Source: Diploscapter coronatus (taxonomy: Eukaryota; Nematoda; Chromadorea; Rhabditida; Rhabditidae). From it: DNA of 64,000 nt. Every line of letters begins with the position of its first letter. Position 1 is the first letter of the stretch. The translations under genes were made by a program, and so were the position numbers. Shown piece by piece: positions 13,618 to 26,899 of the stretch. The stretch spans positions 73,237,249 to 73,301,248 of the forward strand of contig OZ038423.1 of the NCBI GenBank assembly GCA_964036155.1, read 5' to 3'. Under the pieces are notes generated by a model. The model did not search any database, was not told the origin of the DNA, and saw nothing but the letters and a program-made list of their open reading frames with translations.

Positions 13618-14965
13618 GCTGCTAAAGCAAGTCTGACTTGAGCTGCTAAGTTATGAACTTTTTTTTTTATCTTTTCGAATCTCGAAAAATCTCACTTCTA
13701 AAGACTTTAATATGCACAGCTTTATATTTGGAATTTTCAACGAATAGTTTCTGAGAAATTTTGAAATCGTTGGAAATTCTCAACTCATAGTCACGATGAG
13801 GCTTCACATTATTTTATTAGATGACGCTGAACATTTCTTGATGTTGAACTCTCTTGTTGTTAGGGGACTATTTTTCGCTCTGAAAAGTGCCGAAAATCAT
13901 GCAAATTTTTTAATTTTTATGCCGATATACCTCGTCTAGTTAGGATGAGTTCTTTGAAAAATTTTCACCGATCAAGAATTTTTCAAAGTCTTCATTCAAA
14001 ACCCTTCTCATACTACGTGTATAATCTTTAGCGGGCTATGGTTTTAGATTCGTATAATTGATTTTAAATCAATTATGCCTAAATTCCCACGAATATCTAG
14101 TATTTATTTATGGCGTAAATTGTCGTATCTTGCGATAGAATGGCTATATCTCATATTTTATCTCCTCTCAATCTAAACTTTCTCATACCCTATACCCAGG
14201 GTTAAGATGTCGATTTATCTCCGTTTTTGGACAAAAGGACTTATTTGCAAATCCAATTATTTATCACTTTGTTGTTGTTGTTATTTATCACTTCATTTAA
14301 ATTTACACTTCAACTCAAATCTGATCATTCAGACTCACTGTGCAAGGTTAAGCATACAGAGTATACTGCCAGATTTTTCGAATTTTCAATTGTCAAGTTA
14401 GGTAATTCGTGAGGATGTAATTTTACGATGATCTTCTATGAAATTACTGATTCTACAAATTACCAAAAATCTATCTATACATATTCTGTTGAGATCGTGA
14501 TTGAATTTATGGATTTACATTCGATTCAAAGAGAATAAATACTTATGATGTTAAACTTTGATATTTTGTTTTAATTCATAAGCATGACAAAGAAAACATT
14601 CATGCAAAAGAGCAATGCAATTGAGGATTTTGTAGATTTTTCAATCAGGCCCAAACTCTTAAACATGATTCATTCATTGATATAAAGTTTCATTATCAAT
14701 ACCAAGGGAGTGTTTCGCATGAGAGTGGTTTTCGAAAATCATTATTCTCCTCTTCTAAAATTGTTTTAATCTCGAAATCCTTTCACTTTCGGAGTTTCTT
14801 CGGCGAGCAACAGTAATAAATTCGGGAAAGACAACGTTGATAAACCAAAAATGGGCAAGCCACTTGTCTCAATATTATTTTCGCCGAAATTGTGAAAATG
14901 TCTCGGTCTGTTTTCAAATTCGATTCTTAATCATTGGATGATAGGTTTTCCCTGATTCTCTCAAA

Positions 14966-15097
14966 TTAGAAATCGAGAGTAAATTTTGAAGACTCAAATG
15001 GAATAATCTGCTGCTTCAGCACTTCGATATCACCCATGCAGCCGACGAAGGAACACGTCAGAAGAGACAAGACAGCTAGGAATTGATTATTTTTCAT
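14966..15097 (-). CDS. Possible small secreted peptide, 43 aa
   Basis: The ATG at 15097 is preceded directly by CTTTCAGC, a good spliced-leader-type acceptor, and opens a 43-codon frame ending at 14966. It begins like a signal peptide: MKNNQ, then a hydrophobic core FLAVLSLLTCSFVGC, then a polar tail. The frame could also be the first exon of a longer gene, since GGTGAT after the GCMG codons could serve as a donor. I found no convincing next exon. The composition is right, but at this length chance is a real possibility. Confidence 0.3.
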   Translation of the reverse strand: MKNNQFLAVLSLLTCSFVGCMGDIEVLKQQIIPFESSKFTLDF

Positions 15098-17296
15098 GCT
15101 GAAAGATAGGTGCTCAAAGCCGCCTGGAATAATTTTAGCAGTTGCAAATGTTTAGGGAAAAGCCCACATGAGTGTCGATTCAGCAAAAATTGGCATTTTC
15201 GAACAACCTCTAGAGAACAACAAAATATAAACAAATTTAGGAAAGCAAGCAGAAATGACTTTGAAGCTTTGAAGTCTTGATCTTCAGATACTTGAAAAAA
15301 AACTTTAAAAGCGGTTTTTCAAAAGTCTATCAAATTCGAACTAATCTTCATCAATTTTCAACAATATTACCGTCTGAAAAATACCATGCCGAATGCAAAG
15401 TTTTCTCTCAATTTCACAAGAAAACACACGAAAACGCAACGATTTGTGGTATCATTTCAACGGTTTCGAATGTCCCAATTAATTAGCGAACAAACAGTTG
15501 CAAAAAGTATGAGTTGTAAATTATCCTTGCCATTTTTCCTCTGTCCTAAAACACAGGAAAAGATAGATTTCAGTTTTGCGCATTTTTTGCCAACTTGAAA
15601 TCGGAAAAGTCGTAATTCGTTAGACTTTGCAATGTCAAAATTCGCGAAATTCGGAAGAAAATTTTCCATAGGTGTTTCTCCAATTTTGCGAGTGCAGTAA
15701 TGTACCGTTTTCTAGTCCTTTCTATGCCACAACAGTTGTTCGGACGTATTTTGGCGATACTCCTTTTCTGGTTTATTTTTCATTTTTTCCCTCTCAAAAT
15801 TTCTCTATCTCTAAATTCTATCTTTCACCTACGCTATTTTCTAGTTTTTGTACCTTTTCACCTCCTAGAGTTTTGCAACTTCTACTTTCATTCTGATTTC
15901 TTTCCTCGCTATTTTCTCGTGTTATTTCTTTAATTCTGCTCCTCTTCCTAGTAAGTGTTCACTATCCCATAGTTTCAATGCAAAATTCCTGCCTTAGTCA
16001 GATAGAGTTGTTTGTACGAATGCTAGACGATACGACAGAATCTCTTTCCTAATATCGAAGGATAGTCCATGGAGAGGACGGCTGGGATGTTGGAATGGCG
16101 TATAGTTGTTCGTGTTTCATCGGCACTTTCCCATTCGTTCGTTTTGTGTCGGTTTGAATGTAAACAGGGACAGCCGTCGTCTGGTTCGTTTTTGCTTCTG
16201 CAAATGCAAAAGTGAGGCGAAGCGGTCCGATTTTCGGTCGCTTGATAAACTTCTGTGGTGCCGAATGAAGTAGTGAAGCGATCACACCCACTTGTACTTT
16301 TGATAGAGGGAACTTCCCGGAAAAAACACTGGGACAGAATTCCTTTCTACTTCTTTATTTGATTGTTGTTTTGAAAATGATGGGACAACTAGTCTGAACA
16401 GACTCTAGTCTGAATTAATCTTCCGAACAATCTAAGAAAGGATGGATCGCAGCTCAGATTTCGAGGTTTTCAAACTAATTTCGTTCGAATTCCGGTTCAG
16501 GAATTTCGAACGGCCATTTCGATCTCAACTATCCAGGATTCAATTCCTAATCTTTCCTCGGAACAACATTCTTGCAACAGCCTGATGAAATTTAGCAGGT
16601 TCAGAACTTCTCACAAAATTTAGCAGTTTTTTTTCCCTTTCTTTGCAGAAGTACACCCACTTCCACTATCAATCAGAAACTTTTTCTTTGTTTTCGATCA
16701 TAGCTTCTGTCCTCCTTCTTCTTGTCATTGCAGCTTACAGAATCCACCGTAATTCTCTCTCACTAATCTACCGTAATCTGTTTACATCCATTCTTTAATG
16801 AAAGAAGATAAAAGGGCATCGGGATATTTCTTTGAAAAAGCGACGTAAACAACATGTCTGGAAACGAGAGAAATTCCCCGATTTCGTCACGATTTTTGAT
16901 CATTTTTTGGACGTCTCTTTCTGATAAAATGCGTTCAAATTTTGTCAACAAGGGGAGGAGCGTTCTTATTTTTGCACCAGAAAAGAACCTTGCACTTTCG
17001 AAGATTTTTTTCAAAAACATGAACCTTTAAAATACGCCAGTTTGTTTATGATAAGTGTTCTTCATCGGGCGTTAGAAGGAATAAAATGTTGAAAATTAGA
17101 ATAAACTCGAAGTTGATCTTCACAATTTTCATTATAGGAATTCTTTTACAACTGTTCTTCATTTTGCAATGATAAAATTTCTATCATTTCTTGTCTGTTT
17201 TTTTTCCTGAAAGCTCAATGCACTTTTAGAGATTTTGATTTTTTCCAAACATTGTTTTTAAAAACTAGTATCCTTGAGAATAGTCTTGACATGTAA

Positions 17297-17623
17297 ATGA
17301 GCACTTTGTTTGCTAAGATAAAGTGTCCTGAAACTGGTCCTTTTCTCGATAGGTGGCAGGCCTGGAGAATTTCGTTGAAACAAACTCTCCAGAATATGCA
17401 AATTATTCCAAACTGTCTTCAAGGCCTATTCCCTATCATTAGGCAAGATAATGGAAAAATGATGCATTTTGAATATTTCAGCCGGGTTTCAATTGTATCA
17501 TTCATCATAGTGCAACAAATTTTTTGGACTATTTCATTTCGTTTAAAAAGAACAGCCAATTATAAAAGTTTAAAAGAGCAGGAAAAAATCGACCCTGAAA
17601 CTGGGAAGCGAAAGTTTTTATGA
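17297..17623 (+). CDS. Unassigned open frame, 108 aa
   Basis: A single uninterrupted frame whose product has one hydrophobic stretch (VSIVSFIIVQQIFW) at about residues 64-77 and a charged C-terminus (KEQEKIDPETGKRKFL). It has no recognisable domain, no obvious splice partners and no nearby TATA or SL-type signal. It is listed because its hydrophilic tail looks more protein-like than the neighbouring chance frames. It may be spurious. Confidence 0.2.
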   Translation: MSTLFAKIKCPETGPFLDRWQAWRISLKQTLQNMQIIPNCLQGLFPIIRQDNGKMMHFEYFSRVSIVSFIIVQQIFWTISFRLKRTANYKSLKEQEKIDPETGKRKFL

Positions 17624-19752
17624 GCAAACGAAGGGAGCTATTTGATAAATTGATAGTTTGATAAAAAAAAATTGTTTGGGCCCAAAAGTTAGAATGAAAC
17701 TGTGTCTAAATTTTTTACAACAATTTGAACGGAATTTTTCGAGTTCCTAAATGCCTAATTTTTATCGAATCTCTTTAAATTCTCATCGAGAGCAAGCCTC
17801 TTCAAAATTTCTTGGGTTTCATATAAACCTAAGGAGCACTTTCGTTAGGCGAAAAAAATATACAGGGGGTAGGTCGCAAAGGCTTTCTGACGGTCGTCCT
17901 CCCTAGGTCTGGTTTCATAGAGAAAAACTTTATCTTTGCAAAAATCGGCACTCAAAAATACGGTAGGTTAGCAATAGGAAAAACTGAAACTGATTTTCCA
18001 ATTTCTCGTACGCGTAAAACTGAAAAACGTGCTGTTGCGATACTTGTTTTCTTCCATTCATTTTCGATTTCTGAATGAAATATGGCTGATTTGTTGTGTT
18101 CTTCGGTTATCAAAAATTTCGTTCTCATTTGACATTTATATCCTTTTTCTTCGTGTATCTTTCGTCGGGTAAGTAAAGAGTTCTCGATTTTTTATTTGAG
18201 CACGCTTTCTTCGCATATAATTTTCATTGAATCTACTCTCAGTGCCGTTCTTATCAGGGAGTGATTTTTTCCCCATTCCAATTGGCATTTTTCGGTCTGC
18301 AGAAACTCGAAAACAAAGAAAAAAATCGCCTCCACCGCGCTTGATCAAAAATCACAAAATAGCAAAAAAAATTTCATAAGACGACTCTGCCACTCTGACA
18401 ATGAGTTCTAAAACATTGAATAAGTCAGACACACAGTGGAAATGCATTTTGAAAAAATCACCTCGATTCGCTCTCTAATGAGCCTCCACGCAAAAAACCA
18501 AGCTCGCAGTAAAATGACATAAAAAATCGTGATATATCGGAGTCTAAAATAAGAAAAATCGACAATCTCCCAAAGTCTAGCATAGAAACGTCCAACTTCA
18601 AACACACATAATATCTCAACCGGAATTTAGGCTTTATCTCTTATCATTAAGCTATAGATTATCTCGGCGATTTGCGTAAGTAAAAAATATTTAGGCTGGG
18701 TGGTCCGATTGGATTTTCGAAATTATTTCAGCCCTTTTTGAATTAGTATGCTTCATTACTGGAAGAGGGATTTTTCTTATTGTCTTTTGATTTGATTTGC
18801 TGACCGATAGCCTACGAAACAGCTGTGGAGGTTGAAAGTCAAACGGATCTCCCAAATCCTGAAGATAAAATGAGATAAAGCAAAACGGATAAACACATTT
18901 CTCTTCTTTTTTCATTATTCTCTTTGCTCGTTTTACTGAAACTTTTTGAAGACGATTGGCGCAAGCAAATCAATTAGCAGACTTTTCGCACGATGTGCAC
19001 ATTTGAGGGGATTTTTGAAAAGAAATTTGAAAAATAGACAAGTTTCAGTGAGAATTCAAATGAAATCAAACTTGAGTCATTTGTTTCGAGCCTGAAATGA
19101 CTCAGAAGTTTTTTTTTAAATCGGACTTCATACTGCTCTAACAAAGTAGCAAAGTCTCGTCCATCAAGCATTGAAAATTCATTACAATATTAATATTGTT
19201 AAAATTTAACACTTTTCAGCTTTTTCTTCGAAAAATTATCATTTCATTTGCGTAACGAGATAAGAGATCGAGTTATTTCGTCAAAAATCGTCTCGATTTA
19301 TGGAACAAACATGTTTGGCAGAATTTCTGCAGAAAGAAAGGAAAAGTTCCGTTCCATTTTAATGGTCCTTTGACGAATTTGGCCAGTCTTCAAGATGTCA
19401 ATCAAAAGTCTACCAACAAAGAAAAGAATGATCGAGACAAATCTCATCGATGCATAAAAATGTGGAATTTAAAACTGGCAAAAATAATTTTCATATCTGA
19501 AAGTCGATGAAAGAACATTCGCACTTCGACATTGTTTATACGGGAGCCAAATATTTCGAAAAGGAAATTTTATCCTTTGATAAAAATGAACAAATAATAA
19601 CTGGGAAAAATCTTTTATTATAAATTTCTAAAAACTGAAATAACTTATTTACAAACATATATAAAGATACTACCCGTTACGAGAAAGATCAATTGATTTG
19701 AAGTGATTGATGCGCCATGGATGTGGAGTTTTCAGACTTGGAAACTTCGATT

Positions 19753-22700
19753 TCAATCTCCAAAAATATTCGGGTGGGAGTATTGATACTCTCGGTAGCA
19801 GCCTTTTATACCCTCGAATACCTGAATAAATGGTCTATGATGCTTCAGGTTTGTTTCATAATCAAAATTTTAAAAAAATAAATCAATTTTCTACCAATCT
19901 GGAGTGAAACTGATAACTCTTGTTAGAAGGGAAAAATCGTGAGAAAAGAAATTTTAAAAATCACCTGCAAACAGACAAAATAATCGAGAACATTAGGTGG
20001 TGTGGTCATATGCGTCCTACAGAAGGCCATGCATTTTCCGCCTTGGAATGACTCGAGACCGATCCGTTCACAGCAGTCAGAGTGATCTGCCTGAATTCAT
20101 TCAATGAAGATGAGATTTCTCCAAATAACCAATGGAAAATCTTTTTTATTTAATATGAGACCTTTTGTACATCATAAAATTTGTAGGGTCCTCTTTTGTC
20201 CCAGAATTTACATATTTTGATCATTTTGGAAGTTAAACCTGCCTACCTTCGATGAAGCACAGTCAAACGCTTGACCCAGCTGAGGTCCTGGACATTGTGC
20301 CGTGAAGAATACGTTCACTAGCTAAAATTCAAAATTTCTCGTCTGGAAAAACTTACAAAAGAAATACCGTTTTATCGTTGAAGACATCGAAATTGCAGAA
20401 ATTCTGGCAGGTTGGGTTGACGTTTTGCTTTCGACAGCACAATTCCAACTTTTGATTTGGAGTTAGAGAAGTTTTGTATGTTTTCGACGAATTTTCAACT
20501 AAATTATACAAAGTAGCACCTATGAAATAAAAGGCAACATGAGTTCTTCACATTTTGGTGATTTCACGATCCTTTCTTAGATTTTTAGTGACCCTGTTTA
20601 GTAATTCCCTTAGAAAGTGGTCGCGAAAATTCCAGACGCAAGATTTTTATAAATGGGTCGCGAAGGATCCAAATTGCCAAATAAAATGTCCTTTTAGGAG
20701 ATATGAAAGTCAAAAACTCTGAACCTACTTAAATGCGACGTAGCTTGAGCATTATTCGTAACGATAGGCATGATCGGCAATCCGGATCGATGCCGAGATT
20801 GATTATTCGAATTGAGCAACTGTAAAGAATATGCTTTAAATTTCCTTAACGAAAATTTCTTCAAGATCTTTATGGTAGCTTTTTCGATTCAACACGAAAT
20901 TTCCCAAATGAAAAATACCTGCTGACTGGAAGTTGTAGCTTCGAAATTATTTAGCAGACTTGGATGCGAAATCGCGAACGATTTCAATTTCATAAATTTC
21001 GGACTCTCGTTTTTAGGACTGGATCTAAAAATCAAAAGTTCAAAAATTAAGACGAAAATACTTACTGTCCTTCGGTGTTGATGATAGTGAAAGGTTTTGA
21101 TTTCGAAGTCTGCTCAGGTAAGACGAACTCGTCCTTTTCAGCAAACGCGGTTGGTTCATTTATTGAAAAACCCGTATTTGGTAAGGTCTAAAACCATCTT
21201 CTTTATGCAAAATTCCGAGGGATTGGATTCGGAACTGTGATTTAGAAAATTTCAAAAACCAATAGAAGCCAAGATTATCCTAGTCGTCAGAAGACTGTTG
21301 ATGATTAGAAAATATGTGTACCTCTTTGAATGGCGTTTCATTGTCGAGATTCGTGAACTCTTTTAGTGCGATTTCGTCACCAATCTGATCTTCATTTGTA
21401 GTGGGAAGAGACATTGGAGTGGTCTCTCGGTTTCTCGCGAATGAACCGACTCGGCGATTGATAGCCTGAAATTGTCTTTATTTCAACTCACAGAAAAATG
21501 CTAGATTTAAGCTACAAAGTTTTTTTTCGAGTAGAAGATAGACTTCGGAACATGATTTCACGATAACACGTGCCAACCTATACAAATTCGTTCTTTGCTC
21601 ATATCGAAATTAGCACGAAAGGGGAAATTTCTACTTATGAATACTATTTTTTCAAATTGTATCGTGCTCGCCGCTAATATTTGGCGCTGGAAATCGCGCG
21701 CTCTAACTCGAATACTCATGCTTCCATCAAAAGTGAGAGTACCGTCTTTTCTTCTTACTTCCTTTGATATGCAGAAAAGGAGTCACGCCCTCATTTTTGA
21801 GTGAAACAGGAATTTCTGAATTAAAGCGCGCTCTTTCAACGCCGAATACCAGCGGCGAGCACGATAGTCCACATATCGTAAATAGCTTAAAGAATAGCTT
21901 TACCCTTGGCATGAATAGAGTCGGCTCAGGTACATGCACTGATGAAGCTGCAGATGCGGGTGCGGGAATGGGTGGTTGAGGGAAGAAAGGAGCAGGTATC
22001 CCGATGACCTGCATTTGAGGGGCTGAATTGAAGGGGGATCGGAATGGAGTGAAGGAGGGCATGAATTGCAGAGGGGACGGAACTGTGCCGATCGGCACGA
22101 AACGGATCGGGTCATCGTCCATCGAGGCTGAATATTTGAGATTTTAAAAATTCGAACAAATGTCAGTTTCTTTAGAAGCGCTACGAGTTGTTAGTCACCA
22201 TGAGATTTTTAAAATTCAGAATGGTATCGACTCAACTCGTATCAATAAAAGCGTTTCGCACTATTTATCAAGATCATTCAAAACTATGTCATTGCACTTC
22301 AATCAACACATGACCAATACTTTCTTGAACAATTTAAGAAAAAATGGATCAGGATATTCGTCCTCAAAAAAACGAACGATAAAAGTGCTACCTGAGGTTT
22401 GCGGCAAATTGCCAAGAGCAGTCAGTCCGAATGTTCCCTTCCTCGGCTGCTCCGTCATTTCTGTATCCTGATTTTTCTGCTGTCCTCCAGAGATCTCCGC
22501 GATTCGACCCGGAGGCGGAATTTGCCAGGGCTTTGCGGGAAAGCGAATCGCAGAGGAGAGATTTTCATCGAACAGAGGTTTGATTCTAGGAGATGAAGAG
22601 GACGTTCTAAAATATCGACATCTTATATCATGTGGAATTGATAAATAGTTATCAAATTGCCAAATGCTCATAATAGGTTAAAGTGAAAACTGAAACCTAC

Positions 22701-25700
22701 GTATCGAGCAATTTCTTTTCCTTGGCTCTTTCGTGTTTCTTTGAGATGTTCAAGACGATGTGACGCCGTTTCATCTGAAAATCAAGGATTTTTTCGTCTT
22801 CAAAGTGCAGCTATGCCAAAAATGAATAACTTTCTTGTCGTATAAATTAATCGTTTTTCACACCCAACTAAATTTATAATCATTTCAATATCTCTGGAGA
22901 AAATTTGCTTTCAGGGGAGTTCTTCAAAAATGTTCATGACTAACCTCATTATGCTTGTAAGGCGGCGGTCTCGCTCCTTTGATGGGAGGCAGAGTGATCA
23001 ATCGCAATCCCTTCCGAACTCGAGTGTCGATGAACCCGCTCAAAGAAGTCGAAAGTGATGAAGGGGTTGATGAAGTTGGAGAATTTGAAGTTTCCGAGGT
23101 CTGAACATAAACCATTAGAGTGATCAAATTATCAGAATTGTCGAGAAAATTTAGAGCGGGCAAATTTCAGTAAGCTTTACATTAGAAAATTATCAATTGT
23201 TGGAGTTTCATTTATCAGATACTTTAAAGAATTTCAGATATGTTTCAAAAATCCTTTAATTGACTGAATAATCTTAAGTGATGATTGCTCAGATGGATGC
23301 GTTGAATTGTATATTTACTATAATTTTACAACAGCAAAAATTCCCTACCGTATTCCATCGTTTTGGTAAAACCTCGATAATTCTGGAAGCCATAGTGGTT
23401 CGCGCGGGAGGCTCGGTCACGAAATAATCATCGATATCTGCAGAATTGCCCTTGCCTTCTATCAGCATTTGCTCGTACACTGAAATTCACGAATTTTGAA
23501 CGAGAATATCTGATGTTTCATCAAAAAGTTTAAGACGATTCATGATAACACTGTTCGGGTTCGTAACAAGATTTCATGGAGATTACAGAGAAGCTTCGTT
23601 ACAAATTGCCGAACATTCCTTTCCAGCAGACTTTTCTCCAAATTTTAAAATTTCGGAAATTCTTACATTTACTACTCTTCCTGAGATCTTCATTGATGTA
23701 AATCGCGTCCTTCGTGAAAATCCTCAAATTGTCATCGAACGGCGACAAAATAATTTCATTGACTTTCAGAGGCAAATCTCGATATTTGCCTTTCACTGAC
23801 TCGATTTCTGAAGTTTCATTGAAATAAAAAAGACATTATTCTCTGGATTATTGATTGTCATCCAATAAAATTTGAAAGAATTACAAATGACAGCAAAAAT
23901 CTGCTTACCAGCTCGCTTCTGCCGCTCCACTTTAACTCCAAGTTCTCGACTTCGAAATCGATTCGAGTTGTCACCATCGACTACCACCAACGGACTGCCG
24001 AACTGAAAATGGATTTTTAAATCATAATTTTATTGAGTTACTTAGGTAATTCCATTTAATATGTTTCAGACTAGCATTTAGGCAATTTCGTAGAATTGCA
24101 TTAATTTCACAGATAAACGTTAAAACAATCAATACTTTTGCCTAGAAAATTGATTTTATGCCAGCTTCCATCGATTTATCAGTGATTGCATCTCGATTTG
24201 CAAGCAGCTTTTCATGTCTATTGGCAAGACAATAATCGAGAATTATCAAAAAGTGAAACGGCGTCAATGGCGACGAGAAAAGAAGGGAAAGCGCAAGAGC
24301 GAGACTTAGAAAGGGGAAGAGATAAAAATAACGATCTCTTGTACAATTCACCATGACCACCATTTGTAACATTTACCAGTTATTTCTCTTCTTCGCCTAC
24401 ACTCCCTACCCTTAAATCCTGGTGAACTTTACCGGAAATCTAAAATGACAAGGAAGACAATTGCGTATGGTCTGATTTGAAATCAATCAACGCCAGGAAA
24501 ATATCTCATTCTGGAACCTATTTGAAAGATAAAAATTGTCCACTCACGGAATTTTCTCCTAAATGTTCATTTTTAAGATGATCTAGAAAAGGTCAAATTA
24601 ATCTGTGTCGAAAATATGCGTTCTTATCCAAATCTTGAAGCCTATATCAGTTTTCCTTGTAAACATATTTTTCTCTTGAAATATCCAATTTTCCAAATGA
24701 ATCATTCTTCCGTGTCTTTTCATCGCTAACAAGTAACCATCTTCGCCGCTATTGCATCATCAAATAAGCCTAAGCATAAGCATTGCGTTTGTGGAACGCA
24801 AGATGCAAGGACAAAGCCTTACAGGTGATTTTCCCTATACAATGGCACTTGGGAGAGTAGAAAGATGTCTGGTTATTCCGAAGAAAAGAGAAGTTGTTAC
24901 AAAAACTATTTCACAAGTAAGCATATTGTCGATCTGCGTTTTGCGTTGAGCGCGAGAGACCAGGAAAAGTTTTTATGAGGCAAAGAAAAAGCTGAACTAA
25001 TAAGGAATGAACAATGACAGGTAATAGGTATACAAAAAAGTCCGAGTGATTTCCGGTATATCGATCTTTCTCCTCGTGGTCTACAAGAATTGGAAAAAAA
25101 CTGAAAATATAACCGATCAAAGTTGTACTATCCGAAATTTGTTCAGATAAAACGAAATTTCGGTTTGTAGAGTTTTAAGTTTTTTCTCATTCAGATTAAA
25201 AAATTTTCCTACTTTCACTTCACAAAATCTTTACGAAATGATTGTTTCAACAAACTGCATTTTTCACTAAAAAGTATCCATAACATGTATCCGATATGAG
25301 AAAATAAGAAACCTGCTAAAAAGTGGGTGGTCGGTTTAATTGAGAAAAACCAGGAAATAGAACGACGAAAGTACGCGTCGGTGGATGGAAAACTGGGGGA
25401 TTTCCTGATGCCAGCCATATGTCTAGTTTATGGATAGACAGTTTGCAAAAAGTGAAAAAAATCGAAGGAGGAATCTTTAGGCTATAACAACTTGAGAAAG
25501 TCCGAGCAAGTTCAAAAACCAATGAGATCATGGTTTGTAATGGCATTTTCGAAAAAGAAAAAAAAACTAGTTTTGAAGAGCTAGTGGAGCGCTTTGTAAG
25601 AATCTACTTTCAAGAATCGCATGTTTTAGGAATGCGATAAAAGAAAGGTAAAAATGATTATGACAATCGCTGATGGAGACTGCAATTATAAATTCCAAAT

Positions 25701-26899
25701 TTCCTATTTCTGTCTTCAAATTTTATTTTTTTAATAAAAAAGCAACCAACTTCGTCAATAGAGAGTACCATCTCATCCTCCAGCAATTTCAAAATCATAA
25801 CGATGCAGATTGTGATGACGTGCATCGTCGTCGTGGCGGCCTTCAGAAGACTCGACGTCCACTCGTCAGGTTTTCCAAACCAACAATTCCCTTGCTTGGA
25901 GAAATGTTGCACACAAATCCAGTCTAATCTGCAATCACAAATCATATGCAAAGGATAAAAAACAAATAGAGCGAAAGAAGTCGAACATGCAGAAATGGGA
26001 GATGGAATAGAAAAGGGAGAAGGCCGGTTATGGGTAAAGTAAGCTGCTAGGGCTATCTGTGAGTCAGAAAGCTGGTAGAATATACAAGTCCGAGGGTAAG
26101 TGACCGCGACATGATTTTTGCAGATAAGTAATATCCGACCAAAGAACTTAGGGTGATTAGGAACCTTATCACGAGATAAAAAGGTTTTTCTTAATTTCGA
26201 AGAAAATGCTCTAAATGGCAACCTGGAAAAGTAGCTGCAATAGTTGCATCGTTGCATACGAAATAGTAAAGGAAGATAATCTTTTCCCTAACAAACCAAA
26301 ACTACTAGTCCTATATACTATTTCGCATGTAACGATGCAACTACTTTTCCAAATTGCCGTTCCAAACTTTGGACTGGCAATTGTTATATGCGGCGCCTCT
26401 TTCCCACACTATTATCTCAAATTTAATTCTTTCGTCTATCACTAACTACAGGACTCCGCAATTTACTAACTGTTCTATGAACTTCAAGCATTTTCCCAGT
26501 TATTTTGCTCAGTCAGTCAAAATGCATTCCACCTTGAAATAGATCACACTCTGGCCTTCAAAAAGTCTGTCAGAATTGCCAAAAACACTTGTAAATTGGC
26601 TGAAAAATGGAAAATACACTGAAAATCCGCCCGAGGCAAAATATAATTGCGCGTAAAAATGAGGCAGAATGACCTCCATAGTGAGGGAAGAGTAATTTTA
26701 TCCAACTTTTACCCATTTACCTTTCACAGAGAAGAAGAGCTGTCTGCCAGTCTGGGCTGGCGTCGTTTGAACTAGTCCTTCTTTCTCTCCACTCTCTTCT
26801 CTTCGCTCACTATCTAATTTTTCTGCATCTCTAACTATCTGATCTTCAAGTGCTGTTTCTCGTTTCTCTAACTCTCTCTGAAGTGTTCTGGAGATGAAC
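19753..26899 (-). CDS. DB-module protein with long low-complexity N-terminal region (5' end not found)
   Basis: Phases close through exons (3' to 5' on the map) 19753-19821, 19966-20090, 20247-20321, 20368-20519, 20729-20819, 20919-21024, 21066-21187, 21322-21465, 21905-22127, 22392-22606, 22701-22774, 22945-23100, 23349-23479, about 23680-23807, 23909-24002, and more tentatively 24410-24439 and 26713-26899. The last about 105 residues match the nematode DB module: LELCCRKQNV, then CQNFCNF, AQCPG, FDCASS, HSDCCERIG, GGKCMAFC and IKGCYREY, with paired cysteines in the expected order. Upstream is several hundred residues of Ser/Thr/Pro-rich and charged sequence without a known fold, including a proline-rich patch near 21960-22000. 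DB proteins are usually secreted, but no signal peptide exon was found, so the 5' end is missing. A 1-nt deficit near 19980 breaks the frame between the last two exons: as written the chain ends VCRYSRV, while the conserved reading needs one more T. Confidence 0.75.
26215..26360. repeat. Imperfect foldback element, about 146 bp
   Basis: Arms 26215-26268 and 26316-26360 are imperfect inverted repeats sharing TGGAAAAGTAG, TTGCATCGTT and GCGAAATAGTA-like blocks. The left arm carries an extra 8 bp (CTGCAATA). The spacer is 47 bp. The structure fits a small non-autonomous foldback or MITE. It lies in the presumed long intron of the DB-module gene. I saw no clear target-site duplication. Confidence 0.6.

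Larger units (their letters stand above)
13618..19752. other. Mostly empty intergenic stretch
   Basis: About 6.1 kb between the gene ending at 13617 and the 3' end of the DB-module gene on the other strand. A near-perfect 23-nt palindrome (ATAATTGATTT arms) sits at 14054-14076. Two small open frames that might be real (14966-15097 minus, 17297-17623 plus) are listed separately. Otherwise I see only AT-rich sequence with short overlapping frames. Confidence 0.5.

Noticed and set aside
16049..16291. 80-codon minus-strand frame with higher GC
   Set aside because: The composition is suggestive, but I could not find a phase-compatible exon on either side or any known motif.
25673..25927. 84-codon plus-strand frame
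   Set aside because: It overlaps the longer minus-strand frame, has no start or splice context, and its Arg-rich part is the complement of Asp/Ala-coding sequence.
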